Notes: generated by a model from the sequence alone, not told the origin. A stretch of DNA of 46,847 nucleotides from Betaproteobacteria bacterium (GCA_025356395.1 JANXTA010000119.1:1-46847); one strand, 5' to 3'. Shown: positions 17,076-25,658, numbered from the stretch's first letter. Made by a program: numbers and translations.

Positions 17076-18509
17076 TCAACCGTGATAATGGACCAGCGTC
17101 TTGGTGCTGCTCATCTCTTCGAGCGCGAGCAGACCCTTCTCGCGTCCGTGTCCGCTGCGCTTCGTCCCACCGAACGGCAGCTCGACGCCGCCGCCCGCGC
17201 CGTAGCAGTTCATGAAGACCTGGCCCGCCTGCACCGCCTTCGCGACCCGCGTGAGGCGGCCGGCATTCTCGGTCCACACGGCCGCGAGCAGGCCGTAGTC
17301 GGTGCCGTTGGCGAGCGCGATCGCGTCGGCCTCGTCGGCGAAAGGGAACGCGGCCAGAACCGGCCCGAAGACCTCGTCGCGGGCAAGCTTGTTATTACGC
17401 GGCACGGGTCCGAACAGTGTCGGCGTCGCGTAATAACCGCCCGACGGAAGTCCGGCGGCCAGCTTGCCTTCGGCCAGCACCGGAATGCCGTCAGACTTCG
17501 CCGCGTCGATGAACCCCTGTACGCGCGCGAGCTGCGCCGGATTCATCACCGGTCCGCAGTCGAGGTCCATCTCGGGCGTGCCGACGCGCGTCTTCGAGAA
17601 CGCCTCCGCGACGCGTCCGACGACTTCGTCGTAGGCCTTGCGCTCGATCAGCAACCGGCTGCCGGCCGTGCAGGTCTGGCCGGCGTTCTGGATGATCGCC
17701 TTGACGATGATCGGCACCGCGCGATCGAGGTCGGCGTCGGCGAACACGATCTGCGGCGACTTGCCGCCCAGTTCGAGCACGCACTTGACGACGTTGGCGG
17801 CCGTCGCCCTTTGCACCATCGTACCGACCTCATTCGAGCCGGTGAAGGTCGCGAAGTTGATGTCCGGGTGCGCGGTAAGCGCGGCACCGGCCTCGTGGCC
17901 GTAGCCGGTGACGATGTTGAGCGCGCCTGCCGGCAGGCCCGCGGCCATCGCGATCTCGGCGAACTTCAACGCCGACAGACTCGTGTCCTCGGCGGGCTTC
18001 AGCACCGCGGCATTGCCCATCGCGAGCGCGGGGGCGAGCGTGCGGCCGAGCATCTGCGCCGGATAGTTCCACGGAATGATGTGCGCGGTGACGCCGAGCG
18101 GGTCGCGCAGCAGTTGCACGGCGTAGCCGTCGAGGAAGGGGATCACCTCGCCGTGGACCTTGTCGGCCGCGGCGCCGTAGAACTCGAAGTAGCGCGCGAG
18201 CACGACAATGTCGTTACGCGCGGTCGTCATCGGCTTGCCGGTGTCCCGGGCCTCGATCGGTGCGAACAGGTCGATCGCGTCGAGCACGCCAACACCGATC
18301 TTCGTCAGGATGCGGCCGCGCTCCGTCGCGCTCATGCGGCCCCATGCGCCCGAGCGCGCCTTGCGCGCGGCGCGCACCGCGAGGTCGATCTCGTACATGC
18401 CGCCGCGACCGATGCGGTCGAAGACCTGTCCGTCGGCCGGCGCGACCACGTCGATCGTCTCGCCGCTCTGCGCGGCGATCCACTTCCCATCGATGAACAT
18501 CGTTTCCAT
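17076..18509 (-). CDS. NAD(P)-dependent aldehyde dehydrogenase
   Basis: A 477-residue aldehyde dehydrogenase from the ATG at 18509. The general-base Glu246 lies in LELGGKSPQIVF and the nucleophile Cys280 in NAGQTCTAGSRL. The cofactor-binding IIPWNYP motif is at 144-150. It oxidises an aldehyde to an acid and so could supply the CoA-transferase with its substrate. The ATG lies 11 bases after the livF-like stop. A start in the longer frame upstream would overlap the transporter gene and is unlikely. Substrate unknown. Confidence 0.93.
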   Translation of the reverse strand: METMFIDGKWIAAQSGETIDVVAPADGQVFDRIGRGGMYEIDLAVRAARKARSGAWGRMSATERGRILTKIGVGVLDAIDLFAPIEARDTGKPMTTARNDIVVLARYFEFYGAAADKVHGEVIPFLDGYAVQLLRDPLGVTAHIIPWNYPAQMLGRTLAPALAMGNAAVLKPAEDTSLSALKFAEIAMAAGLPAGALNIVTGYGHEAGAALTAHPDINFATFTGSNEVGTMVQRATAANVVKCVLELGGKSPQIVFADADLDRAVPIIVKAIIQNAGQTCTAGSRLLIERKAYDEVVGRVAEAFSKTRVGTPEMDLDCGPVMNPAQLARVQGFIDAAKSDGIPVLAEGKLAAGLPSGGYYATPTLFGPVPRNNKLARDEVFGPVLAAFPFADEADAIALANGTDYGLLAAVWTENAGRLTRVAKAVQAGQVFMNCYGAGGGVELPFGGTKRSGHGREKGLLALEEMSSTKTLVHYHG

Positions 18510-18520
18510 GCAGTGCTCCG

Positions 18521-19189
18521 TCAATTCGATTCGACGTTCGAACGTAGCGCGCCGCGCTCGAGCATCAGGATCTGGTCGGGCAGGTCGCCGAGCAGCGACC
18601 CGTTGGATTCGGTGAGGACGACGCACAGCGTCGGGCGTGCCTGGCGCAGCCGAACCAGCGCTTCGCCGTACTGCGCGGCGAGCACCGGTGCCAGGCCCTG
18701 GAAGGGTTCGTCGAGCAGGACCATGCGCGTGCCGATCATCAGCGCGCGGCCGAGCGCGACCATCTTCCCCTGCCCGCCCGACAGCGCCGCGCCGGAACGC
18801 GCGAGCATGTCGCGCAACTGCGGCGCGACTTCCAGCGTGGTCGCGAGACGCGCGTCGGTCTCGGCGGCGCTCAGCATCTGCACCTCACAGGGCAGCCGCA
18901 GGTTCTGCTCGACCGTCAGGGTCGGGAAGATGCCGCGGTTCTCCGGCGCATAGCCGATGCCGTGTCGTGCTCGGCAATGGCCGGCGAGTGGCACGAGGTC
19001 GACGTCGTCGAACACGATGCGGCCTTCGCGCACCGGCGTCAGTCCCATGATCGCGCGCAGCAGCGTCGTCTTGCCGGCGCCGTTGCGACCGACGACCGCG
19101 ACCGTCGAACCGGCATCGAGGCGCGCGCTGACCTTGCGCAGCACGGCCGTGCGTGCGAGGTCGACCGAGACGGTGTCGAGGGTGAGCAT
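18521..19189 (-). CDS. LIV-type ABC transporter ATP-binding protein (LivF-like)
   Basis: A 222-residue ATPase, slightly shorter than typical LivF. Walker A GRNGAGKT spans 34-41, the signature ALSGGQGKMVALGRAL is intact, and Walker B VLLDEPFQGLAP follows. It forms the nucleotide-binding heterodimer with the LivG-like protein whose stop lies directly upstream (no gap). The importer belongs to the branched-chain amino-acid family, but members also carry aromatic and dicarboxylic acids, which suits this catabolic operon. Confidence 0.93.
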   Translation of the reverse strand: MLTLDTVSVDLARTAVLRKVSARLDAGSTVAVVGRNGAGKTTLLRAIMGLTPVREGRIVFDDVDLVPLAGHCRARHGIGYAPENRGIFPTLTVEQNLRLPCEVQMLSAAETDARLATTLEVAPQLRDMLARSGAALSGGQGKMVALGRALMIGTRMVLLDEPFQGLAPVLAAQYGEALVRLRQARPTLCVVLTESNGSLLGDLPDQILMLERGALRSNVESN

Positions 19190-19933
19190 CTAGCGGGTTC
19201 CCAAGACCTCACGCTTCACGCGTTCGTCGTTCATCACGTGCTCGGGCGTGCCGTCCGCAGCGATGCGGCCCGAGATCCACGCGGCGACGCGCGTGGCGTA
19301 GCGCGTGACGACTTCGACGTCGTGCTCGACGAACCAGCTCGTCACCTTGCGCTCGTCGAGTGCGGCCATCACGGTCTCCATCAGGCCGTGCTTGTCCTCG
19401 GACGCGACGCCGCTGGTGGGCTCGTCCATGATCAGCAGCTTCGGTTGCAGCATCAGCGCCATCGCGACGTCGAGCAACTTGCGCAGTCCTTCGGGCAACG
19501 ACGACGCCGGCTCGTGGGCACGCTCGCGCAGCCCGACGAGTTCGAGCGCGTGATCGACCTCGACCGCATCGACGCTCGCGGCCAGCGACCTGAACCAGCT
19601 CAGCCGGCCGCTGCGTCCCACGGCACCGAGTTCAAGACATTGCCGCACCGTGTGGTCGACGAAGAGCTGCGGCAGCTGGAACGAGCGGCCGAGGCCGAGG
19701 CGCACGATCTGCCGCGGCGACTTCGACGTGACGTCGTGCCCGTTGAACCAGATGGTTCCGGCATCCGGCCGGATGAAGCCGGTACAGATGTTGATGAAGG
19801 TCGTCTTGCCGGCGCCGTTGGCGCCGATCACCGCGAGGCGTTCGCCTTCTTCCAGCGTGAAGTCGATGCCATCGGCCGCGACCACGCCGCCGAACTTCAG
19901 CGACAGGCCCTCGGCGCGCAGCAGCGTCGTCAT
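19190..19933 (-). CDS. LIV-type ABC transporter ATP-binding protein (LivG-like)
   Basis: A 247-residue ATPase. Walker A GANGAGKT is at 37-44 and Walker B LLIMDEPTSGVAS is present. The signature motif is degenerate: SSLPEGLRKLLDVAMAL replaces the usual LSxGxQ(R) core. In an asymmetric ABC pair one such site can be catalytically weak. The ATG at 19933 overlaps the stop of the livM-like gene in an ATGA, so the two are translationally coupled. Confidence 0.92.
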   Translation of the reverse strand: MTTLLRAEGLSLKFGGVVAADGIDFTLEEGERLAVIGANGAGKTTFINICTGFIRPDAGTIWFNGHDVTSKSPRQIVRLGLGRSFQLPQLFVDHTVRQCLELGAVGRSGRLSWFRSLAASVDAVEVDHALELVGLRERAHEPASSLPEGLRKLLDVAMALMLQPKLLIMDEPTSGVASEDKHGLMETVMAALDERKVTSWFVEHDVEVVTRYATRVAAWISGRIAADGTPEHVMNDERVKREVLGTR

Positions 19934-20877
19934 CGTGCGACCGCCGCCTTGCGACGTCGGAACGCACCGACGATGCCGTTCGGCGCGATCAGGATCACGA
20001 CGATCAGCACGACCCCGAGCATCAGTTGCCAGACACCTGCGAAGTACGCGCCGGCGATCAGCTTCACGCACTCGAAGACCAGCGTGCCGAGGAAGGCGCC
20101 GAGCGCGTGGCCCGAGCCGCCGAGGATCGCGATGAAGACGTACTCGCCCGAGCGCAGCCAGTAGCCGAGTTCGGGTGTGACGAGGCCCTGCACGACGGCG
20201 AAGATCGAGCCCGACAGGCCGACCAGTCCGGCCGACAGCACGTAGCCGTTCCACAGGATGCGGTACGACGACAGGCCGAGATACTCGAGCCGCGTCTCGT
20301 TGGTCTTGACGCCGGCCAGCGCCTCGCCGGCCGCCGACTCGAAGTAGCGCTGCACGAACCAGCCGAGCAGGACCGCCGCGACCAGCGTGGCCGCGAGCAT
20401 CCAGGTCTCGAAGTCCGCCCGTTCGAGCGTCATGCCGGCCAGCGTCGGTCGCGCGATGCGCAGGCCGTCGCTGCCGTTGGTGACCTCGAACAGCTTGCTC
20501 GCGAACGAGAACAGCACCATCGAGATGGCGAGGTTGAGCATGCCGAAGAAGATCGCGCGATAGCGCACGACGAAGAGGCCGATGATCCCGCCCACAACGA
20601 TCGCCGCTGCCGTGCCGGCCGCGATCAGCAGCAGGCCGTCGAGCGCCGGGAACGCGCGACCGACGAAGCCGACCGCGTAGCCGCCGACCAGCGCGTACAG
20701 CGCGTGGCCGAACGAGATCTGGCCGGCGCGTAGCAGCACCGTCACGCCGAGTGCTGCCAGCGCGTAGCAGAGGCCGATGATGGCCGTGGTGCGAACCCAC
20801 GGCACGAGCAGGCCGACGACGAAGCACGCGATCGCCGCAACGAGCACACCGATGACGAGCAACTTTGACCGGACCAT
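19930..20877 (-). CDS. LIV-type ABC transporter permease (LivM-like)
   Basis: A 315-residue inner-membrane permease with about ten hydrophobic helices. The family block GQISFGHALYALVGGYAVGF is present, as is GYWLRSGEYVFIAILGGSGH near the C-terminus, which carries the cytoplasmic coupling loop. The start at 20877 shares one base with the livH-like stop (TGATG), and the end overlaps livG by four bases. It pairs with the LivH-like subunit to form the channel. Confidence 0.93.
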   Translation of the reverse strand: MVRSKLLVIGVLVAAIACFVVGLLVPWVRTTAIIGLCYALAALGVTVLLRAGQISFGHALYALVGGYAVGFVGRAFPALDGLLLIAAGTAAAIVVGGIIGLFVVRYRAIFFGMLNLAISMVLFSFASKLFEVTNGSDGLRIARPTLAGMTLERADFETWMLAATLVAAVLLGWFVQRYFESAAGEALAGVKTNETRLEYLGLSSYRILWNGYVLSAGLVGLSGSIFAVVQGLVTPELGYWLRSGEYVFIAILGGSGHALGAFLGTLVFECVKLIAGAYFAGVWQLMLGVVLIVVILIAPNGIVGAFRRRKAAVAR

Positions 20878-21782
20878 CAGATCTTCCTGCTCTCTGCGAC
20901 CGTCAACAGGCCGTTCGGCCGCACCAGCAGCACGGCCAGCATGATCAGGTAAGGCACGACCACTTCGAGCTCGGGCAGCGTGTACAGCGCGATCGATCGG
21001 GCGAGACCGATCAGCAATGCGGCGATCAGCGCGCCGGTGATCTGGCCCATGCCGGCGGTGGCGACGACCGCGAACGACAACACGATCATCTCGGTCCCGA
21101 CGCCGGGCAGCAGCGAGGTCGTCGGTGCCGTCAGCGCGCCACCGAGCGCACCGAGCACCGCGCCGACGATGAACACCAGGTAGCCGATGCGCCGCGCGTC
21201 GATGCCGATCGCGGTGGCGACCTCGCGGTCGTGCGTCACCGCCACGACCTGCTTGCCGAGCGACGTGTTCTTCAGGAACAGCAGCAGCGCCGCGTAGGTC
21301 GCGAGCGCCACGCCCGGGATGAACAGCAACTGGTAGCGCGTGAAGGTGCCGCCGGCGACATCGATGGTGCCGAAGCGCACCACGATCTCGGGCGCCGAGT
21401 ACGGCGATGCACCCCACACGAGACGCTGGATGTCCTCGAAGATCATGAACGCCGCGAACGTGATCAGTAGCTTGACCACTGGATCGCGGTCCTGCACGCG
21501 GCGCAGCAGGCCGAGCTCGAGGATGCTGCCGATGACGATCCCGACGATCAGCGCCGCGCCGACCAAGCAGAGCAGCAGCGTCCCCGTCGACGGCTCGCGC
21601 CCGGCGACCGCCAGCGACAGCGTCGCCGCGAGGTAGCCGCCGAAGGCGTAGAGGCTGCCGTGCGCGACGTTGAGGATGCGCAGCACGCCGAAGATCAGCG
21701 TCAGCCCGAGCGCGACCAAGAACAGCAGGCTCGCGTAGGAGATGCCGTCGGCCAGCGCCAGGATGAAGAGGTCGAGATTCAT
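20877..21782 (-). CDS. LIV-type ABC transporter permease (LivH-like)
   Basis: A 301-residue polytopic permease. The typical opening FILALADGISYASLLFLVAL, the NVAHGSLYAFGGYLAATL motif and GVALATYAALLLFLKNTSLG match LivH proteins. It lies 25 bases after the binding-protein gene and overlaps the livM-like gene by one base. Together with LivM, LivG, LivF and the binding protein this makes one complete importer. Confidence 0.93.
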   Translation of the reverse strand: MNLDLFILALADGISYASLLFLVALGLTLIFGVLRILNVAHGSLYAFGGYLAATLSLAVAGREPSTGTLLLCLVGAALIVGIVIGSILELGLLRRVQDRDPVVKLLITFAAFMIFEDIQRLVWGASPYSAPEIVVRFGTIDVAGGTFTRYQLLFIPGVALATYAALLLFLKNTSLGKQVVAVTHDREVATAIGIDARRIGYLVFIVGAVLGALGGALTAPTTSLLPGVGTEMIVLSFAVVATAGMGQITGALIAALLIGLARSIALYTLPELEVVVPYLIMLAVLLVRPNGLLTVAESRKI

Positions 21783-21807
21783 GCCGTCGATCGCGGGTCG
21801 CGCATTC

Positions 21808-23130
21808 CTACTTCGGGACCACGGCGGCGCCGACGTTCTTGATGCGATCGCTCTTGATCAGTTCCGGCTTGAGCGTCTTGACCCACTCCGGTGACTTCTG
21901 CCCCACCGGCGTCGTGACCAGGTCGGCGGGGATGTAGGTCAGCTGGTCGATCGCCGCGAACGCGCCGCCTGCGGGTGTGCGCGTCACGCCGAGCAACTGG
22001 CCCTGCAGCGCCTGACCGTCGGCCCGCATGCGAATCGGCCGCGACAGCGAACGGAACTCGAGCGTGCGCAGCGCATCGGCGGCCTGCTCGGTCGACGGCC
22101 ACTGGCCGCCGTTGGCCTTGATCGCCGCCGCGTATGCGTCGGTCAGCGCCTGCAGACCCTGCGTGACGTGCGAGACGGGATAGATCGGATAGTTACCGGT
22201 CTTCGCCTTGAACTTCTGCGTGAAGGCCTTGACCTTGGCGTCGTCCTTGAACTCGGGGTCCGCGAAGTACGCGTCGCCACGCATGCCGACGATGACGCCG
22301 TCGGGCATGTCCTTGCCGAGCCGTTCGAGCGAGCTCTCAGCGAGTGGCAGGACGAACTGCGCGTTCTTCATCAGGCCGCGCTGGCCAGCCTGGCGTACGA
22401 ACGTGTCGAGGTCACCGCCCCACGCCGTCGACAGCACGACATCGGGCTTCAACGCCTGCAGGCGCGTGATCTCGGTCGAGAAATCGGGCGCGCCGAACTT
22501 GGGGAAGAACTCGCCGACGACCTTCGTGTCGGGCTTCAAGGTCATCAGCGTGTTGCGGAACAGCTCCCACGAATCACGACCCCACGCATAGTCCTGGTTG
22601 ACGACCGCGATGGTCTTGAAGTCGGGCTTGGTCCGCAGCAGGTGCAACACGGCCGCGACCATTTCCGTCGTCGCGTTGGACGTGGTGCGGAAGACATATT
22701 TGTAGCGCTTCTCTTCCAGCACCTTCTCAGTCCCGCAGTCCCACATGATGTTCATGACCTTCAGGTCCTCGGCGACCGGTGCGACGACGTTGCAGTTGCC
22801 GCTCGAGATCGACGCGAGCATGACCGTGACGTTCTGGTCCTGCACGACGCGGCGGTACTCGGACAGGAACTTGTCGCCGCCCAGGCCTTCGTCCACGAAC
22901 ACCGGCACCAGCTTGACGCCGCCGATGCCGCCGGCCGCGTTGAAGTCGTCGATCCAGATTTCGGCCGCCGTCTTCGCGGGCACGCCGAACACCGAGGCCG
23001 CGCCCGACGTGAAGGTGGTGATCCCGACCTTCAGTTCCGCGGGTTTGGCCGTGCCCTGGGCGAAGGCGGCGGTGGTCGCGACGAGCGCGAGCAGGCAGGC
23101 GGTCGAGAAGCGCGAGAGGGCTTGTTTCAT
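21808..23130 (-). CDS. LIV-type ABC transporter substrate-binding protein
   Basis: A 440-residue periplasmic type I binding protein with a signal peptide ending ...TTAAFAQG (about residue 26). The mature start LKVGITTFTSGAASVFGVPA and WIDDFNAAGGIGGVKLVPVF are the first lobe of the LivK fold, and NQDYAWGRDSWELFR marks the hinge region. The ligand is unknown; the surrounding CoA-thioester enzymes suggest an organic acid rather than an amino acid. The gene follows the MaoC-like gene by about 50 bases. Confidence 0.92.
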   Translation of the reverse strand: MKQALSRFSTACLLALVATTAAFAQGTAKPAELKVGITTFTSGAASVFGVPAKTAAEIWIDDFNAAGGIGGVKLVPVFVDEGLGGDKFLSEYRRVVQDQNVTVMLASISSGNCNVVAPVAEDLKVMNIMWDCGTEKVLEEKRYKYVFRTTSNATTEMVAAVLHLLRTKPDFKTIAVVNQDYAWGRDSWELFRNTLMTLKPDTKVVGEFFPKFGAPDFSTEITRLQALKPDVVLSTAWGGDLDTFVRQAGQRGLMKNAQFVLPLAESSLERLGKDMPDGVIVGMRGDAYFADPEFKDDAKVKAFTQKFKAKTGNYPIYPVSHVTQGLQALTDAYAAAIKANGGQWPSTEQAADALRTLEFRSLSRPIRMRADGQALQGQLLGVTRTPAGGAFAAIDQLTYIPADLVTTPVGQKSPEWVKTLKPELIKSDRIKNVGAAVVPK

Positions 23131-23181
23131 GAGGTCTCCTGGGTTTTCTTCTGGCGTCGATCGCAGTCGACTGGGGTCAAT

Positions 23182-24072
23182 TCAGGTCGCCACGGCGAGC
23201 GTCGCGGTGGCTTGCATCGCCAGCCCGCCGTCGGCGTTGCGCGCCCACAGGTCGACGCTGCGTCCGTCGTCGGACGGACGGCCGCAGACGTCGAAGGGCG
23301 CGATGTCGAATAAAGGACCTACCGCGCGGAACTCGAAGCGCATGAGCACCGCGTCGGGCAGATGGCTTCGCAGCAGCTCGGCCAGCATCGTCGCGATCAA
23401 GGGACCGTGCACGATCAGGCCCGGATAGCCCTCGACCTCGGTGACGTAGCGACGGTCGTAGTGAATGCGATGACCGTTGAAGGTCAGCGCCGAATAGCGG
23501 AACAGCAGTACGGCGTCGGGCACGACGCGCAGTGACCACGCCTCGTCGATACGCGCTCGCGGCGGCGTCGGCGCGATCGATCCCGCGGCGGGTGCATCGC
23601 GATAGACGATGTCGTGTTCCTCGGTCAGCGCGACGCCGTGCCCGGTCGAGATCACGTGCTTCACCAGGACGAAGACCAGGTCACCCGACTTGCCGCTCTT
23701 CGTCGACACGTTGTCGACCCGCGAGACGCGGGTGATGGCGTCGCCGCTGTGGATCGGACCCGACCATCCGAGTCGGCCACCGGCCCACATGCGTCGCGGC
23801 AACGGCACCGGCGGCAGGAACCCGCCGCGCGCGGCGTGACCATCGGAACCGATCTCGGAGCGCTTCGGCCGCGGCAGGAAATAGAGCCAGTGCCACAGCG
23901 GCGGCAGCGCGTCTTCGGCGAGCGTCGGATTGCCGTTGTCGAGCGTCGCCGCCAGCGCGGCGATCGGTGTCGGAGTGGCGACGTCCCGCAGCGTATCGGT
24001 CCGTCCGATCCACGCAGACGGATCGACCACCGCATCAGGACCGGTCATGGCGCCGGCGGGGGGCACGTTCAT
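23182..24072 (-). CDS. MaoC/FAS1-like acyl-CoA hydratase (itaconyl/mesaconyl-CoA hydratase-like)
   Basis: 296 residues from the ATG at 24072, which has GAGGAG upstream; a start 19 codons earlier is less likely. The protein has two hot-dog halves. The N-terminal FAS1-like half contains LPPLWHWLYFLPRPKRSEIG and LPRRMWAGGRLGW. The C-terminal half contains FRYSALTFNGHRIHYDRRYV, with the hydratase Asn/His region, followed by GYPGLIVHGPLIATML. Proteins of this form hydrate itaconyl-CoA or mesaconyl-C4-CoA to citramalyl-CoA. It is the first gene of the operon and diverges from the LysR gene, as the hydratase does in the Pseudomonas itaconate cluster. Substrate is inferred. Confidence 0.85.
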   Translation of the reverse strand: MNVPPAGAMTGPDAVVDPSAWIGRTDTLRDVATPTPIAALAATLDNGNPTLAEDALPPLWHWLYFLPRPKRSEIGSDGHAARGGFLPPVPLPRRMWAGGRLGWSGPIHSGDAITRVSRVDNVSTKSGKSGDLVFVLVKHVISTGHGVALTEEHDIVYRDAPAAGSIAPTPPRARIDEAWSLRVVPDAVLLFRYSALTFNGHRIHYDRRYVTEVEGYPGLIVHGPLIATMLAELLRSHLPDAVLMRFEFRAVGPLFDIAPFDVCGRPSDDGRSVDLWARNADGGLAMQATATLAVAT

Positions 24073-24148
24073 CGTGCGGGTCTCCTCGGGAAGACCGACA
24101 TCGTGCACGGATCGCGAGGGAGGCGCCATCGGGTTTTTCCGGGACCAC

Positions 24149-24167
24149 CCTTCGGATTAAACGAAGG
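24149..24167. promoter_or_regulatory. Candidate LysR operator between the hydratase gene and the LysR gene
   Basis: CCTTCG, seven-base spacer GATTAAA, CGAAGG is a perfect inverted repeat and contains a T-N11-A arrangement (24152 to 24164), the LysR-type consensus. It lies 20 bases before the LysR ATG and about 80 bases before the hydratase ATG, so one bound dimer could repress its own gene and activate the operon. Confidence 0.6.
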
Positions 24168-24186
24168 CTGGTGTTATCTTCGAACC

Positions 24187-25077
24187 ATGCAATTCGACCT
24201 CGACGACCTCAAGCTGGTCGTACTGATCGCGGAGACCGGCAGCTTCAGCGCCGCGGCGACGCGCATGCATCGATCCCTGGCGGCCGTCAGTGCGCGCATC
24301 CAGAACCTGGAACAGCGCGGCGGCATGCGCTTCTTCGATCGCGGCGCCCGCGGCGTCAAGGCGACCGCAGCCGGTGAAGCGCTGATCCACCACAGCCGGA
24401 CGATGCTGTCGCAGGTCGAGCGCCTCGATGGCGACCTGCAGCAGTACGCGTACGGCCTGCGCGCCCACGTGCGCGTGTTCGCGAACACGACGGCGGTCAG
24501 CGAGTTCCTGCCGGAGATCCTCGCGAGCTTCCTGACCCGGCATCCCGATGTGGACATCGACCTGCAGGAACGGCTCAACGCCGACATCGCGCGTGCGGTC
24601 CGCGAGGGGACGACCGATCTCGGGATCGTCGCGGGCTTCGTCGAACCCGAAGGACTCGACGTCGTCCACTTCAGCACGGACCGGCTCGTGCTGGTCGTGC
24701 CGAAGCATCACCGGCTCGCTCGCCGCAAGCGCATCGCCTTCATCGACACGCTCGACGAGGATCACGTCGGCATGCACGTGGGCAGCACGCTTCACAGCTT
24801 CCTGTCGCGTGTGGTCGAGGGATCGGGTCGGACCTACCGCCAGCGGATCCGCCTGCACGGCTTCGATGCGATGTGCCGGATGATCGAAGCGGGGGTGGGG
24901 GTCGGCGTGCTGCCGGAGTCGGCGGCGCTGCGGCATCGCCAGACGATGGAGATCGGCGTTGTCCTGCTCGCCGATGGTTGGGCGGTACGCGAGCGCTATC
25001 TGCTGACGCGAAACGGCACGGAGCTGCATCCCGCCGGGCAATTGCTGGTCGAAGAGATCGTGAGCCGCTTTCGCTGA
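24187..25077 (+). CDS. LysR family transcriptional regulator of the catabolic operon
   Basis: A 296-residue LysR regulator. The winged helix is residues 1-60 (MQFDLDDLKLVVLIAETGSF at the start, then SAAATRMHRSLAAVSARIQN), followed by the linker helix and the two-lobed inducer domain from about residue 90. The divergent position to the MaoC-like gene and the inverted repeat between them point to control of the 24072-11875 operon. The inducer is probably a pathway acid or its CoA ester; by analogy with RipR-type regulators this could be itaconate. That analogy is context-based only. Confidence 0.92.
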   Translation: MQFDLDDLKLVVLIAETGSFSAAATRMHRSLAAVSARIQNLEQRGGMRFFDRGARGVKATAAGEALIHHSRTMLSQVERLDGDLQQYAYGLRAHVRVFANTTAVSEFLPEILASFLTRHPDVDIDLQERLNADIARAVREGTTDLGIVAGFVEPEGLDVVHFSTDRLVLVVPKHHRLARRKRIAFIDTLDEDHVGMHVGSTLHSFLSRVVEGSGRTYRQRIRLHGFDAMCRMIEAGVGVGVLPESAALRHRQTMEIGVVLLADGWAVRERYLLTRNGTELHPAGQLLVEEIVSRFR

Positions 25078-25250
25078 ACGCGAGGGTGGCTCGAGATCGA
25101 ACTCGTTCGATCGAAGTGGCCCGTCATGGGGAGTTCCGGAAAATGCTCCGAAGCGCACGCTCGAGACGCCACCGATCACCGTCGCAACGTCCCGGCGTCC
25201 TGCCCCTGCTTCGGGGATACCGTCCTTCGAAATTCATCAAGAAGCAACCC
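25078..25250 (+). promoter_or_regulatory. Region upstream of peptide cassette 1
   Basis: 173 bases between the LysR stop and peptide A1. It must hold any promoter for cassette 1 unless that is read from the LysR gene. I find no clear promoter or terminator hairpin. Open frames crossing it have arginine- and serine-rich shadow composition. Confidence 0.3.
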
Positions 25251-25392
25251 ATGAAAATCTTGACCCATGACCTGGATCGCGTGTCCGGGAGCTCGGCGCA
25301 AAACGACACAGGCCACACGATTGGCAGTGCCACACAGGACGCTCGTCGACAAGTTCATCGAAGCCGGCGCGCTGTACACACCGACCCTTTGA
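25251..25392 (+). pseudogene. Bacteriocin-like precursor peptide A1, broken by a +1 frameshift
   Basis: The frame from ATG 25251 reads MKILTHDLDRVSGSSAQNDT, then GHTIGSATQD, and then runs into an arginine-rich tail. If one base near 25341 is ignored, it continues LVDKFIEAGALYTPTL and stops at 25390-25392. The repaired protein is exactly 46 residues, the same as peptide A2 at 27833, and shares its I-L-[ST]-H-[DE] start, DTGxTIG centre and YTPTL end. Leader position 14 is Ser instead of Gly, another sign of decay. The GxxxG motif (GHTIG, 21-25) remains. I conclude that A1 was a two-peptide bacteriocin-like partner that is now inactive. Confidence 0.75.
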
Positions 25393-25511
25393 GGATCGTG
25401 TGCGGGCCGTTCAATGTCGCCCATCCGGGGGACTGCCAGAAGGCACCGCGTGCGCGAAGGTCGCGAGTCCTGATCGATCGCGATGCGAACCACAACCTTT
25501 GAGGAACGATC

Positions 25512-25658
25512 ATGAAAGAACTTTCTTTTGAAGACAGCCAGCGAGTCGGTGGGGGAAATCCGATCGCACTGCTCGCGCAGGGGCTGGCGGTCATCAGCGC
25601 ATCCGGTTATCTGAGTGATTTCTCCGACGGATTTTTCGACGGCTACGGCCGAATCTGA
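25512..25658 (+). CDS. Double-glycine leader peptide B1 (two-peptide bacteriocin-like precursor)
   Basis: A 48-residue peptide with a GAGGAA ribosome binding site. The leader MKELSFEDSQRVGG (14 residues) ends in a double glycine as processed by C39-peptidase ABC exporters. The mature part of 34 residues is hydrophobic first (NPIALLAQGLAVIS) and ends YLSDFSDGFFDGYGRI. The GFFDG segment is a GxxxG helix-packing motif. Peptide B2 (28014) shares the M[KQ]ELS start and the SGxLxDFxxGxFDGYGxI tail. The coding start is AT-richer than the surroundings. Two-peptide bacteriocin precursor is an inference from leader, size, GxxxG and pairing; no homologue was searched. Confidence 0.72.
   Translation: MKELSFEDSQRVGGGNPIALLAQGLAVISASGYLSDFSDGFFDGYGRI

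Noticed and set aside
19190-20827. Fusion of LivG with a long N-terminal extension
   Set aside because: The extension is a shadow of the livM-like gene. The normal LivG start at 19933 overlaps the livM stop as ATGA.
24073-25250. Peptide cassette 1 as part of the LysR-controlled catabolic regulon
   Set aside because: The cassette is downstream of and co-directional with the LysR gene but separated by 173 bases, and has an independent counterpart at 27833 far from the regulator.
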